A stretch of 64,000 bases of DNA, from contig NZ_CAJZAH010000002.1 of the NCBI RefSeq assembly GCF_914271545.1, positions 620,001 through 684,000 of the forward strand, given 5' to 3'. The notes beneath the pieces are model-generated. The model saw only the letters and a program-made list of their open reading frames with translations, was not told where the DNA came from and made no database searches. This document shows, piece after piece, positions 40,014 to 47,487 of this stretch (positions are counted from its first letter, which is position 1; every line of letters begins with the position of its first letter). The translations under genes were made by a program, and so were the position numbers. The stretch is from Cupriavidus respiraculi. Its GTDB lineage: Bacteria > Pseudomonadota > Gammaproteobacteria > Burkholderiales > Burkholderiaceae.

Positions 40014-40573
40014 CACGCGGCCTCCTGCTGCCGGGCATACTCGAGCAGCGCCAGCGCGTCGGCGTGGTTATCGTCGTCCACGCGGTAGCCGCGCGCCTTC
40101 ATCTCGCCGATCATTGCGAACTTGTCGGCGTTGCCCTTGCCGGTGGCCGACTTCTTGATGACCGGCACCGGCACGCCGACCAGACGGATGCGGTTGCGGT
40201 CCGCCCAGGCTTGCAGGTGCGCTTCGAAGCCTCCGTAGACGTGGGCAGCCTGGACGGCGGTATGGCGGAGCACGCGCTCGTAGTAGACGACCTGAATCTC
40301 GCCCGCCTGCCGCGCGCGCTCGCCGAGCCAGGCCCCGAACTTCAGCCAGCGCTGGCCGGGGCCGTCGTCGCGCCGCGGAGCGAAAGATTGGCTGCCGCCG
40401 TGCACCGCACCGTCGCGCATGCCGAGCGCCCAGCCGGTGGTGGTGCCGATATCGATGGCCAGGATGGTCATGTTGCAGGCCGGCGTACCCAACGCTGCGA
40501 GGCCATTGCCTTTGCAATCAACAGCTTCGACTGCGGCGTCGCGCGCGGTCACGGTGTCGAAAAAGTCAGTCAT
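40013..40573 (-). CDS. RuvC-like Holliday junction resolvase
   Basis: From the ATG at 40471 the protein (152 residues) begins TILAIDIGTTTGWALGM, the first strand of the RNase H-like fold with the catalytic aspartate. IQVVYYERVLRH supplies the second acidic residue, and the C-terminal DDDNHADALALLEYA supplies the last acidic pair. The frame is open to an ATG at 40573, which adds 34 residues (MTDFFDTVTARDAAVEAVD...) not typical of the family. With the long start there is no empty 110-bp gap in an otherwise overlapping operon. The start is uncertain. It would resolve recombination intermediates before packaging. Confidence 0.8.
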   Translation of the reverse strand: MTDFFDTVTARDAAVEAVDCKGNGLAALGTPACNMTILAIDIGTTTGWALGMRDGAVHGGSQSFAPRRDDGPGQRWLKFGAWLGERARQAGEIQVVYYERVLRHTAVQAAHVYGGFEAHLQAWADRNRIRLVGVPVPVIKKSATGKGNADKFAMIGEMKARGYRVDDDNHADALALLEYARQQEAA

Positions 40574-40582
40574 GGAGTGCTC

Positions 40583-41953
40583 TCATTCAAAGCCGCGCGT
40601 CGTGGTGGCAGCGCGCCGTGGAGGGGCCGGGTGCCAAGTGCTCGCCAGCGTTTCGAACCGGGTCTGTGCGCCGATGTAAGCCAGCGCAACACGACCCGGC
40701 TGTCCCTGACGGTTCAGCGCCACGTCGACCTCACAGATGCCCTTGTCATCGGTGTCGGGGTGGTAGACCTCGTCGCGGTACAGGAACATCACGACGTCGG
40801 CGTCCTGTTCGATCGCACCGGAGTCACGCAGATCGGACGGCTGCGGCCGTTTGTTCGGGCGGCGCTCCAGCTCGCGGTTGAGCTGTGACAGCAGCACGAT
40901 GGCGATGTCCAGCTCTTTGGCCAGCGCCTTAAGGCCGCGCGTGATGCCTTCGATCTGGGCGTTTCGGTTGTCGCCCTCTCCTTCCATGAGCTGGAGATAG
41001 TCGACCACCAGCACGTCGAGACCCGCCCGGCGCTTGACCTGCTTAGCCTTCATGCGCACGTCGAGCAAACGCAGCCCACCCTGGTCGTCGAGCCACAGTC
41101 CCATGCCCTCAAGCACGCTCATCGCCTGGGAAAGTCGGCTCCACTCGGCATCGGCCATGCTGCTCGGGGTAAGCAGGTGGGATAGCGGGATCTGCCCTAT
41201 CGCGGCGAGGTTGCGGTCGTCCAGCTGCGCGCGGGGCATCTCCATGGAGAGCACCAGCACCTGATGCCCACGAGCGGCGTGGCGAGCGACACCGAGTGCG
41301 AAGGCGGTCTTGCCCATCTTCGGGCGCGCGGCGACAACAACCAGCTCGCCGGGGCGGATGCCGCCATTGAGCAGCGCGTCGATATCGCGGAATCCTGTGG
41401 AGATCGCACGCGCGCCTTCGGTCTCTCGCAGTTGCAGCTGCTTGGCGTACTCGATCAAGCTCTGCGACACATGTGTCGGCTCCTTGCGAACGCGTGCCTG
41501 CGCCAACGCCTCCAGGCGGCTGGTAGCTCGGTCGATGAGAGCGGCCGATTCGTCGGCAGATGACTTCGCTTCCTGGGCGAGCTCGCTGCCAAGCGCCAGC
41601 AGCGCGCGGCGCACTGCCCTCTCGCGCACGATGGCGGCGTGCCGCGAGACGCTGGCGGTGCCCGGTGTGTTCTGTGCGAGCGCCGTCAGGTATGCCAAGT
41701 CCGCCGCGCCCTGGCCGGCCGCCTTGAGGCGCTCGAAGACCGTGACGCAGTCGGTGGCCTTCCCCGCTTGGATCTGGCGCGACAGCTCGGCGAAGACCGC
41801 GCGGTGGTCCCCGACGGTGAAGTGCTCAGCCTGAAGGTCACCTACGCGATCGAAGCACTCGCTGTCGATCAGCAACGCGCCCAGCACGGCCTGCTCGGAC
41901 GCAACCGCCGTCATGCGGTCGTCGTGGGCGGCGGGGGAGACGGGCGCGTTCAT
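40583..41953 (-). CDS. dnaB: Replicative DNA helicase, DnaB family
   Basis: 456 residues. The N-terminal DnaB domain (EQAVLGALLIDSECFDRVGD) is followed by the RecA-like ATPase with Walker A ARPKMGKTAFAL at about 209-220, LVVDYLQLM as Walker B and LLSQLNRELE. It unwinds the phage fork. It is encoded just after the replication protein with a 4-bp overlap, so the phage brings its own helicase rather than only a loader. Confidence 0.94.
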   Translation of the reverse strand: MNAPVSPAAHDDRMTAVASEQAVLGALLIDSECFDRVGDLQAEHFTVGDHRAVFAELSRQIQAGKATDCVTVFERLKAAGQGAADLAYLTALAQNTPGTASVSRHAAIVRERAVRRALLALGSELAQEAKSSADESAALIDRATSRLEALAQARVRKEPTHVSQSLIEYAKQLQLRETEGARAISTGFRDIDALLNGGIRPGELVVVAARPKMGKTAFALGVARHAARGHQVLVLSMEMPRAQLDDRNLAAIGQIPLSHLLTPSSMADAEWSRLSQAMSVLEGMGLWLDDQGGLRLLDVRMKAKQVKRRAGLDVLVVDYLQLMEGEGDNRNAQIEGITRGLKALAKELDIAIVLLSQLNRELERRPNKRPQPSDLRDSGAIEQDADVVMFLYRDEVYHPDTDDKGICEVDVALNRQGQPGRVALAYIGAQTRFETLASTWHPAPPRRAATTTRGFE

Positions 41954-42978
41954 GCCGCGTCTCCGTGCAGGCGGCGGGCCTGCTCGCCGACTGTCGTGAG
42001 GCTCACAGTGCCGTCACCGGCGATGTACCAGATCCGGAACCAGTTGCCACGCACCGACTTGCGATGCACCGCGGCCCAGTCCTTGTACCGCTTGGCGTCC
42101 GGTTGGCCGTAGCGTGCCTTGAACTCGAGCCAGTGCAACCGCAGGAATTCCAGCGGGATCCCGACCTGGTCGGCGTAGGCGAACACGGCATCGCCCTCGG
42201 CGATGGGCTTCACGCCGGACTGCCTGCAGGACTGCAGGTAGGACAGCAGACCGACCGCAGATCGCTTGGGCTTGCCCGGTTTCTCGATCGCCGTGGGTTG
42301 GCCCCCTTGGGGGGTATGGGGGGTTCTGTTACTCCCTTCTTTATCCTCTCCCTTCCTCTCCGTAGGCGAGTCACCATCGAGACACCTTGCGTCACCTTGC
42401 GTCACCTGCGCGTCACCAGATTGAGTTTTGCGCTTGCACGATGCGCACACCAACCGGAACCCTTTGAATTCATTGGCTTCGTCGGGTGACACGTCGGTGA
42501 CGCGAGCCAGCGTGACACCTTGCGCGTCACCACACAGGTGACACACGTCACCCTTTGCCTCGCGCAATTTCTTCAGGAGCAATTGACGCTGCTTGCCACC
42601 CAGCCTTTTATGGTGACGCGTGTCACCTGCGTCACCATGCGCGTCACCCGTGTCACCGATTGGGTGCCGCAACGTTGGTTGGTCGATGCGTTGGTGGTGC
42701 CAGCCGGTGACGTGCCAGAACTCCTTGCCGTCCGCCTCATACTCGACGACGAGTTGCTGTTCGATCAGTTCGTCGATCCACTGCATGACAGTGGAAGCGG
42801 TGACATCGTCGTCGCCGGGAAATACCTCGGCCTTGAGCGTCTTGGGGCTGGCGGGATGATTGCCGCCGTCGTCGGAGAAGGTCCAGAGACCGATGAAGAG
42901 AAGCCGCGCGTCGCGCGACACTTCCATGACCTGCTCGGAGGTCCAGTACTCGGGCTTGATGGAGCGGATGCGGGCCAT
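41950..42978 (-). CDS. Phage replication initiation protein with embedded iterons
   Basis: 342 residues. The N-terminus MARIRSIKPEYWTSEQVMEV and LLFIGLWTFSDDGGNHPA is the winged-helix start of phage O-like initiators. The middle has a Gly/Asp/Thr-rich, low-complexity stretch (IGDTGDAHGDAGDTRHH), which is the coding face of an iteron array, and a two-CxxC segment (VCHLCGD, VCASCKRK) that looks like an HNH or zinc insert. The C-terminus (YKDWAAVHRKSVRGNWF) is the part that recruits helicase. It overlaps dnaB by 4 bp. Confidence 0.8.
   Translation of the reverse strand: MARIRSIKPEYWTSEQVMEVSRDARLLFIGLWTFSDDGGNHPASPKTLKAEVFPGDDDVTASTVMQWIDELIEQQLVVEYEADGKEFWHVTGWHHQRIDQPTLRHPIGDTGDAHGDAGDTRHHKRLGGKQRQLLLKKLREAKGDVCHLCGDAQGVTLARVTDVSPDEANEFKGFRLVCASCKRKTQSGDAQVTQGDARCLDGDSPTERKGEDKEGSNRTPHTPQGGQPTAIEKPGKPKRSAVGLLSYLQSCRQSGVKPIAEGDAVFAYADQVGIPLEFLRLHWLEFKARYGQPDAKRYKDWAAVHRKSVRGNWFRIWYIAGDGTVSLTTVGEQARRLHGDAA
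42370..42657. repeat. Iteron array, candidate phage replication origin
   Basis: The hexamer GTCACC or its complement GGTGAC begins at 42370, 42391, 42401, 42412, 42485, 42496, 42526, 42537, 42547, 42612, 42622, 42631, 42643 and 42652: 14 copies in 288 bp, many within TGCGTCACC. Two pairs are inverted with a 4-base spacer (42537-42552 and 42612-42627). The array lies inside the initiator gene, as lambda ori lies inside O. Confidence 0.8.
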
Positions 42979-43026
42979 GTCAGACCCCCACCCACAGTGT
43001 CGCCGGCGCGAACGGCCGGCAGTGGC

Positions 43027-43266
43027 TTAGAGCCCGGTGAACTTCTTCGCGATGTTGATCAGTGCCGTACCGACCTGCTCGGCACAGTCCAGCGGTATCT
43101 GAACCACGTCCGAGTCCACTGAATCCCGCTCGTCGCGCATCTGGGTTACCACGATCGAAATTTTCTCGTTCTTGGCGATGAACACCTGGATTTCCGGCCG
43201 CGCCTCCAGAATGAACGTGTGGTGACCCTGATCCGGCATATCGTCGTGCGCTTCCTTCTCTGCCAT
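43027..43266 (-). CDS. Hypothetical early protein
   Basis: 79 residues from the ATG at 43266. The N-terminal MAEKEAHDDMPDQGHHTFIL is charged; the rest contains beta-forming segments (EIQVFIAKNEKISIVVTQMR) and IPLDCAEQVGTALINIAKKF. It is not recognised. It lies between the ydaT-like region and the replication gene in the early operon. Confidence 0.6.
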   Translation of the reverse strand: MAEKEAHDDMPDQGHHTFILEARPEIQVFIAKNEKISIVVTQMRDERDSVDSDVVQIPLDCAEQVGTALINIAKKFTGL

Positions 43267-43374
43267 TGCTTGCCTCGCATCCTGCCTGGTTGATGGGTCG
43301 GGCGAGCGCGACATGGCAGGCGTCTGCCGCGCGCTGGTGGCCACCAGCTGCCCGAAAGCGAAAAGTGTAGTCCA

Positions 43375-43545
43375 TTACTGCTTGCTCCCCGCCCGGCTGT
43401 CCAGCAGCTCGGCGATCGCCTGTTTCGTCTCGGTGCACAGCTGCACGCGCACGGCCTTGGTGTCGGCCACGGTCATGTGGTGCAGCAGCTCGTTCACCCA
43501 GGCGGCCTGCGCCGCTTCCTGTTGCTGTGCGTCCATGGTGTTCAT
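43375..43545 (-). CDS. Small hypothetical helical protein
   Basis: 56 residues from the ATG at 43545, 14 bp after the ydaT-like stop; the next ATG (43536) is equally possible. It is helical and charged (QAAWVNELLHHMTVADTKAV, CTETKQAIAELLDSRAG). No family is recognised. Confidence 0.5.
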   Translation of the reverse strand: MNTMDAQQQEAAQAAWVNELLHHMTVADTKAVRVQLCTETKQAIAELLDSRAGSKQ

Positions 43546-43558
43546 CCGGGCCGGGCCG

Positions 43559-44137
43559 TCAGGCCACTGCCTTGAGACCAGTGGCGCGCGCGGCGGCTGC
43601 AGCCACGTCAGCGCGCGCACGCCGGATCGTCTCCTCTGCCTCGGCCAATTCGCGGTCCGCGGTGTGGAGCTCGGAAGCCGTGGCGCCGTCGATCAGGTTC
43701 GCAACCGCGGTCTGCGCTTCGGCCGTTTCCTTGGCGATGGCAATCAGGTGCTGCGTCGCGTTCAGACCGCTGCCATCCGACCCGTCCACGCCGCGCACGC
43801 ACAGACCGAACTTCGCCAAGCGCTCGTTCTCGTAGGCGATCAGCAGATCCCGCGGCATGGCGGCCAGGATCGAGTCCTCGAAGTTGGCCGGCATGAAGTT
43901 CGTGTCCTTGGACTTGTCGTCCAGCCAGCGGAAGATGCGGTCCGCGGCGTTCTTGGCCAGCGTGAAGTGGTCGCCGGCTGTCTCGAAGGCCAGCTTCGGC
44001 AGCCGGTCCAGACCCAGCTTCCGATGCGCGGCCACGATCTCGATCGCTACCGTCTCCCGGCTCCCTGCCCTGTCCCGCCAAGCGCAAACCGCGTCCATGA
44101 GGCGCGCAAGTCTCGTTTTCTGCGATTCGCTTCGCAT
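43559..44137 (-). CDS. YdaT/CII-like early regulator
   Basis: 192 residues. The block SRETVAIEIVAAHRKLGLDRLP followed by KNAADRIFRWLDDKSKD resembles YdaT, the CII-position protein of Rac-type prophages. It is the second gene of the minus-strand early operon after the Cro-like gene, the position of cII. It may activate lysogeny promoters or, as reported for YdaT, be toxic when expressed alone. The C-terminal coiled coil (ELHTADRELAEAEETI) is an addition. Confidence 0.75.
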   Translation of the reverse strand: MRSESQKTRLARLMDAVCAWRDRAGSRETVAIEIVAAHRKLGLDRLPKLAFETAGDHFTLAKNAADRIFRWLDDKSKDTNFMPANFEDSILAAMPRDLLIAYENERLAKFGLCVRGVDGSDGSGLNATQHLIAIAKETAEAQTAVANLIDGATASELHTADRELAEAEETIRRARADVAAAAARATGLKAVA

Positions 44138-44344
44138 GCTTTTCTCTCCACCTTCGCCAATACTGGCTTCACATCAAAAACAACACCGGGTCACACATGA
44201 AAACCGCTTCTCACCCGCCTCACGGTTACCCGCAATGGCCATCTTTTAGGGCTTGGCTTTCGTGGCCGAGCCGGTACATGCCGCGCGGAAACCTTGCAGC
44301 GACACGCCGCTTGGAAAGCCGAGGCCATAGCGCAGATCTCGGAC

Positions 44345-44578
44345 CTAAGCGGGCTCGCGTTCGCGCGAGCTGCGGATAAACGCCCAATCCACCTTCGAGT
44401 TCAGCTCTTCGCAGGTCACTGCTCCATCCGTGAGCCGCTCGATGGACGGGCATTGCTCCGCCGACACGGGCCGTTTGCCAGTGATCCACTGATGCACGAG
44501 TCCCTGTGTGACGCCCAACCGCTTGGCAAAGGCCGCTTGACTGGTCTTGGTCGAGTCGAGGTATTCAGCGAGTTTCAT
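44345..44578 (-). CDS. Cro/YdaS-like repressor
   Basis: 77 residues from the ATG at 44578. It is almost entirely one helix-turn-helix domain: KLAEYLDSTKTSQAAFAKRL and GVTQGLVHQWITGKRP, matching YdaS/Cro of Rac-type phages. It is divergent from cI across the operator region. No ribosome site precedes it, and the candidate promoter (TTGACT at 44608-44613, TAGTAT at 44586-44591) would start RNA about at the ATG, so the messenger may be leaderless. Confidence 0.87.
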   Translation of the reverse strand: MKLAEYLDSTKTSQAAFAKRLGVTQGLVHQWITGKRPVSAEQCPSIERLTDGAVTCEELNSKVDWAFIRSSREREPA

Positions 44579-44585
44579 ACCGCAA

Positions 44586-44653
44586 ATACTAGCATTGCTT
44601 ATGGATAAGTCAACAGCTTTGCTTGTTGCTGAAATTAATAGCATTGCTACACT
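44586..44653. promoter_or_regulatory. Right operator region (OR-like) with divergent pR and pRM
   Basis: Three palindromes of the AGCA-T-TGCT type occur at 44591-44599, 44615-44623 (one mismatch, AGCTTTGCT) and 44640-44648, centres 24 and 25 bp apart, as in lambda OR. The cro promoter is TTGACT-16 bp-TAGTAT on the minus strand. A weaker cI promoter, TTGCTG (44626-44631)-16 bp-TACACT (44648-44653), points right. The operators overlap both. Confidence 0.82.
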
Positions 44654-44660
44654 CGCGCGC

Positions 44661-45656
44661 ATGATCCGGCCCTCCTACACACTCGAGCCATGGCAAGTCG
44701 AAGACGCTCAGCGTCTGAAAGGTCTTTTCGCCGCCCGAAAAGGCAAGATGAGCCAGGAGGAGTTCGGTAACCGCTACTCGCTCGGCAGCCAGTCGATGGT
44801 GTGGCAGTACCTCAACGCTAAGCGCCCCCTAAACATCCGAGCGGCGACCGCCTTCGCGCGCGGGCTGGGCGTCGATGTGGACGACTTCAGTCCCCGGCTA
44901 GCCGCAGAGATTCGGCGCGCTTCCGCCGAGGTCGTCGATACCGTGCCCACCGCAAAAACAGCCGAAGGAACCACTCCCGCGGGCCGGCTCGCACAGGTCA
45001 TGGCCGAGCAGAATCTTGACGTGGAAAGAATGGCAGAGGTGCTGAAGGTGGAACCCGCTGTCGTCCGGGGATGGCTCGAGGGAGAAGGAACGAAGCTGCC
45101 CGTACACCACGCGATTAAGCTCCATGAGATCTACGGTTACAGCCCTCCGTGGCTTGTGAACGGAAAAGGCGATCGCCTGGCAAAGGGCGTGGAAGCGGAT
45201 CTGGATGAGCCAAGCCTGTCGCTCGACACAATCCGCATCCCGGCAGAGGCCTTCAAACGAATACCGGTAAGAGGAATGGCGCAACTCGGGGACAACGGGC
45301 ATTTCTGCGAGATCGAATATCCGGTCGGTGATGGCGATGGCTTCTTGTACTTCCCTACCCGGGACCCCGACGCCTATGGCTTGCGCTGCAATGGCGACTC
45401 CATGCGCCCTCGCGTAAAGCATGGCGAATTCGTTGTCGTAGAACCGAACACCCCCGTAACCAACGGCGATGAGGTCCTTGTTAAATCCCAGGACGGGCGC
45501 GTCATGGTGAAAGAACTCGCCTACATACGCGACGGCAGTCTGCACCTCGCGTCTGTCAACGAAAAGCACGGCATGCTCAGGATCCCGCAGGCGGAGGTGG
45601 AACGCCTCCACTTCGTGGCTGGAATTGTGAAGCGGTCGGCCTGGCGGCCGGATTGA
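44661..45656 (+). CDS. CI-type repressor, two helix-turn-helix domains and S24 peptidase domain
   Basis: 331 residues from the ATG at 44661; an earlier in-frame ATG at 44601 would put operators inside the gene. A first helix-turn-helix lies at about 13-75 and a second at about 106-165. The C-terminal S24 domain has catalytic Ser247 in CNGDSMRP and Lys284 in VMVKEL. Where LexA and lambda CI have an Ala-Gly cleavage pair, this protein has Arg204-Gly205 (PVRGMAQLG), so self-cleavage may be altered. It maintains lysogeny by binding the shared operators. Confidence 0.9.
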   Translation: MIRPSYTLEPWQVEDAQRLKGLFAARKGKMSQEEFGNRYSLGSQSMVWQYLNAKRPLNIRAATAFARGLGVDVDDFSPRLAAEIRRASAEVVDTVPTAKTAEGTTPAGRLAQVMAEQNLDVERMAEVLKVEPAVVRGWLEGEGTKLPVHHAIKLHEIYGYSPPWLVNGKGDRLAKGVEADLDEPSLSLDTIRIPAEAFKRIPVRGMAQLGDNGHFCEIEYPVGDGDGFLYFPTRDPDAYGLRCNGDSMRPRVKHGEFVVVEPNTPVTNGDEVLVKSQDGRVMVKELAYIRDGSLHLASVNEKHGMLRIPQAEVERLHFVAGIVKRSAWRPD

Positions 45657-45743
45657 AGGGCTCCATGGGCAGCTTGCCTGTGGCCGCCTCACCGGCCTAA
45701 GAGGGCTCGGGGAGTCGGACGATTTTTTGGATGGAGCTAAGCT

Positions 45744-45971
45744 GTGACAAAGACTGAATTGGAACTGCTACGCGTGTGCATCTACCAGAACTCGATGCTG
45801 GTCGGGCTGCGGGCAATGGCAGTGCAACTCTATGAGCACGCCATAAGCGGGAAGACTATAGACCTCGAAGAATTTAAGGAGCTCGGTCAGGAGTTCACCG
45901 AGGATCGCCGCATCGTATCTGAATCGATCGACAACCTCATTAAGCAAGCCGAAAAAGGGGTAGGCGAATGA
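45744..45971 (+). CDS. Hypothetical helical protein downstream of cI
   Basis: 75 residues from a GTG at 45744 with GGAG 8 bp upstream. It is helical throughout (LELLRVCIYQNSMLVGLRAM, RRIVSESIDNLIKQAEKG). It is coupled to the next gene by a 4-bp overlap. Both are probably expressed in the lysogen with cI, so an immunity or exclusion role is possible. Confidence 0.6.
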   Translation: MTKTELELLRVCIYQNSMLVGLRAMAVQLYEHAISGKTIDLEEFKELGQEFTEDRRIVSESIDNLIKQAEKGVGE

Positions 45972-46270
45972 TTCATGATCGGTTTGTCGAGCGGATAGAG
46001 CAGTTGCGCGCCCAGAGAGGCAACGTTGACAACGGCGGCGAGCCGCCCGATGATGGTGCCATGGAAAAGCGTGTGAAGGCTCTCGAGGACTCAATCGCGG
46101 CGGTCAAGACAGACCTTGCCGTGATCAAGGCTACCCACGCTACCAAGGCTGACATCGAGGGCACGAAAGCCAGCATCGCCGATGCAAAAGCCACCATCAT
46201 TCTGTGGGTCGTGACAGCGATCTTCCTCGCACAGCTGCTGCCTGGGGTGCTGAAAAAGTTCGGCCTCTGA
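45968..46270 (+). CDS. Coiled-coil membrane protein downstream of cI
   Basis: 100 residues. A coiled coil (MEKRVKALEDSIAAVKTDLA, TKADIEGTKASIADAKATI) is followed by a C-terminal membrane helix (IILWVVTAIFLAQLLPGVL). This layout is common in phage exclusion-type membrane proteins carried next to repressor genes. A strong terminator follows, making cI and these two genes one lysogenic transcript. Confidence 0.65.
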   Translation: MIHDRFVERIEQLRAQRGNVDNGGEPPDDGAMEKRVKALEDSIAAVKTDLAVIKATHATKADIEGTKASIADAKATIILWVVTAIFLAQLLPGVLKKFGL

Positions 46271-46290
46271 TCTCCCCTGCCTCACAAAGA

Positions 46291-46314
46291 GCCCGCCCAT
46301 GGCGGGTTTTTTTT
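46291..46314 (+). terminator. Strong terminator of the cI transcript
   Basis: Stem CCCGCC/GGCGGG (46292-46297 with 46301-46306) is followed by eight T residues (46307-46314). It ends the lysogenic transcript before the left operators. Confidence 0.9.
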
Positions 46315-46335
46315 CGCCTAGCTACTATTAGAAAA

Positions 46336-46408
46336 AGCAACGCTATTAATACAATCAATCGCAAATAACAGCATTGCTGTTGAATCCATCCAAAAGCATT
46401 GCTAGTAT
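46336..46408. promoter_or_regulatory. Left operator region (OL-like) and pL promoter
   Basis: Palindromes related to those at OR lie at 46336-46344 (AGCAACGCT), 46370-46378 and 46395-46403 (both AGCATTGCT). The plus-strand promoter TTGAAT (46380-46385)-17 bp-TAGTAT (46403-46408) overlaps the last one. The flank AGTATT after 46403 is the inverted copy of the flank at OR (44585-44590). Thus one repressor controls both early operons. Confidence 0.82.
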
Positions 46409-46438
46409 TCCTCCATCGACACACCGATGGAGCGAGCG

Positions 46439-46753
46439 ATGGATCACCACCAAGCAGTTGACGCGATCGAGCAAGACCTCCGCGCTGGCGCGGTGGACGC
46501 CTATCTCTCTGGCGACGACGCCCTCGAGATCCTGGGCGACCTCTTCCTCCTGCACTTGCAGCGCGCCGAGCCTGGCGAAGGGCTGGTCGAGCACCTGCGT
46601 CGCAACGCGGCCGCCGTCGGCAACTACCTCGACACCAAGTTCGGGAAGATCGTGGCCGACAACGTCGCCTTCGTGATGGAGGAAGCCGCGAAGGCCAAGC
46701 AGCACGCCCGCAGCGACTACCGCGAGCTCACCACCGAACGGGTGGCGGCATGA
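46439..46753 (+). CDS. First gene of the left early operon, hypothetical
   Basis: 104 residues. I chose the ATG at 46439 (GGAG 6 bp upstream) over the ATG at 46427. It is helical and acidic (DHHQAVDAIEQDLRAGAVDA, YLDTKFGKIVADNVAFVMEE). It is the first product of pL, where lambda-type phages put N or other early-acting proteins; no arginine-rich N motif is seen. It overlaps the next start by 4 bp. Confidence 0.62.
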   Translation: MDHHQAVDAIEQDLRAGAVDAYLSGDDALEILGDLFLLHLQRAEPGEGLVEHLRRNAAAVGNYLDTKFGKIVADNVAFVMEEAAKAKQHARSDYRELTTERVAA

Positions 46754-47055
46754 GCGCGCCCGCAAACCAGTGGAGCGACGCCGGGCTGGCGCGCCTGGCA
46801 AAGGCGGTGAAGAGCAAGGCCCCGACCGCCGACCAGTGCGCGTGCCGGCAAGCGGAGCGCGACAACCTCGTTTCGGAGCTGGCGACTTCTTTGAAGTGGG
46901 CCGCCGGCGCCCTGCAGACGGTCTCCAACGAGTTGCCAGCGGCCCACGAGTTCGACCGCATCACCAGGCACGACATCGGCCAGACCATGACCATCGGGCA
47001 GATCCTCGACAAGGCGGATTCGCTGCTGGCCCGCGTCAAGGAGCAACAGCGATGA
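46750..47055 (+). CDS. Hypothetical early protein
   Basis: 101 residues. Helical (LARLAKAVKSKAPTADQCAC, GQILDKADSLLARVKEQQR). The DLAKVVKS-like start and central NLVSELATSLKWAAGALQTV do not match a family I know. It is coupled by 4-bp overlaps on both sides. Confidence 0.58.
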   Translation: MSAPANQWSDAGLARLAKAVKSKAPTADQCACRQAERDNLVSELATSLKWAAGALQTVSNELPAAHEFDRITRHDIGQTMTIGQILDKADSLLARVKEQQR

Positions 47056-47150
47056 GCCGTGACGCGATTTTCCTCGCCGTGCTGGCGTACTTGGCCGGAC
47101 CGTTCCTCGCGCTTCTATTCGTCGCGCTCAGCGCATGGTGGCCGCTATGA
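47052..47150 (+). CDS. 32-residue membrane peptide
   Basis: MSRDAIFLAVLAYLAGPFLA followed by LLFVALSAWWPL: one hydrophobic helix. The start and stop both overlap neighbouring genes by 4 bp, which supports translation. Function unknown. Confidence 0.5.
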   Translation: MSRDAIFLAVLAYLAGPFLALLFVALSAWWPL

Positions 47151-47368
47151 GCCGGCGCACCCTCGTCCGCGAATGCAGCGACGGCCCGGCGATCTGCCCT
47201 GACTACGAACTGGTCGTCGACTTCGAGGACGAGGGCGGCCACATCGACATTCTGTCCGTGGCCGTGGTCTTCCCCGGCAGCAATACCGAAGCGCGGCTCG
47301 GCCCGCGCAACTACGACCGCGCGGCTGTGCTCGCGCTGTGCCTCGATCAACTGGAGCGCCAATCGTGA
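47147..47368 (+). CDS. Hypothetical early protein
   Basis: 73 residues from the ATG at 47147 (ATGA overlap). Beta-rich and acidic (ICPDYELVVDFEDEGGHIDI), with a C-terminal helix (RAAVLALCLDQLERQS). Its stop overlaps a GTG start. No family is recognised. Confidence 0.52.
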   Translation: MSRRTLVRECSDGPAICPDYELVVDFEDEGGHIDILSVAVVFPGSNTEARLGPRNYDRAAVLALCLDQLERQS

Positions 47369-47487
47369 AGATCCTTTCCGCCCTCGCCTTCTGGTTCGCT
47401 GTCGCCGCCGGCGCCATTGCTCTGTCGGGCCTGTACGCGTGGATGAACGAAGACGCATCGGCCACGGCTGTCTGGAGGTCGGCATGA
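47365..47487 (+). CDS. 40-residue membrane peptide
   Basis: A GTG start at 47365 overlaps the previous stop (GTGA) and the stop overlaps the next ATG. One membrane helix (LAFWFAVAAGAIALSGLYAW) with an acidic tail. Coupling on both sides supports a real gene. Confidence 0.48.
   Translation: MKILSALAFWFAVAAGAIALSGLYAWMNEDASATAVWRSA

Noticed and set aside
42370-42657. Repeat array as a CRISPR
   Set aside because: The repeats are 6-9 bp, irregularly spaced and in both orientations, without equal spacers; no cas gene is near.
42980-43438. Minus-strand 152-residue frame overlapping the small early gene at 43027-43266
   Set aside because: It lacks a ribosome site and its composition is that of an alternate frame; the 79-residue frame is more protein-like.
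44601-44660. Earlier in-frame ATG for the repressor
   Set aside because: It would place two operator palindromes and the promoter inside the coding region and add residues not typical of repressors.
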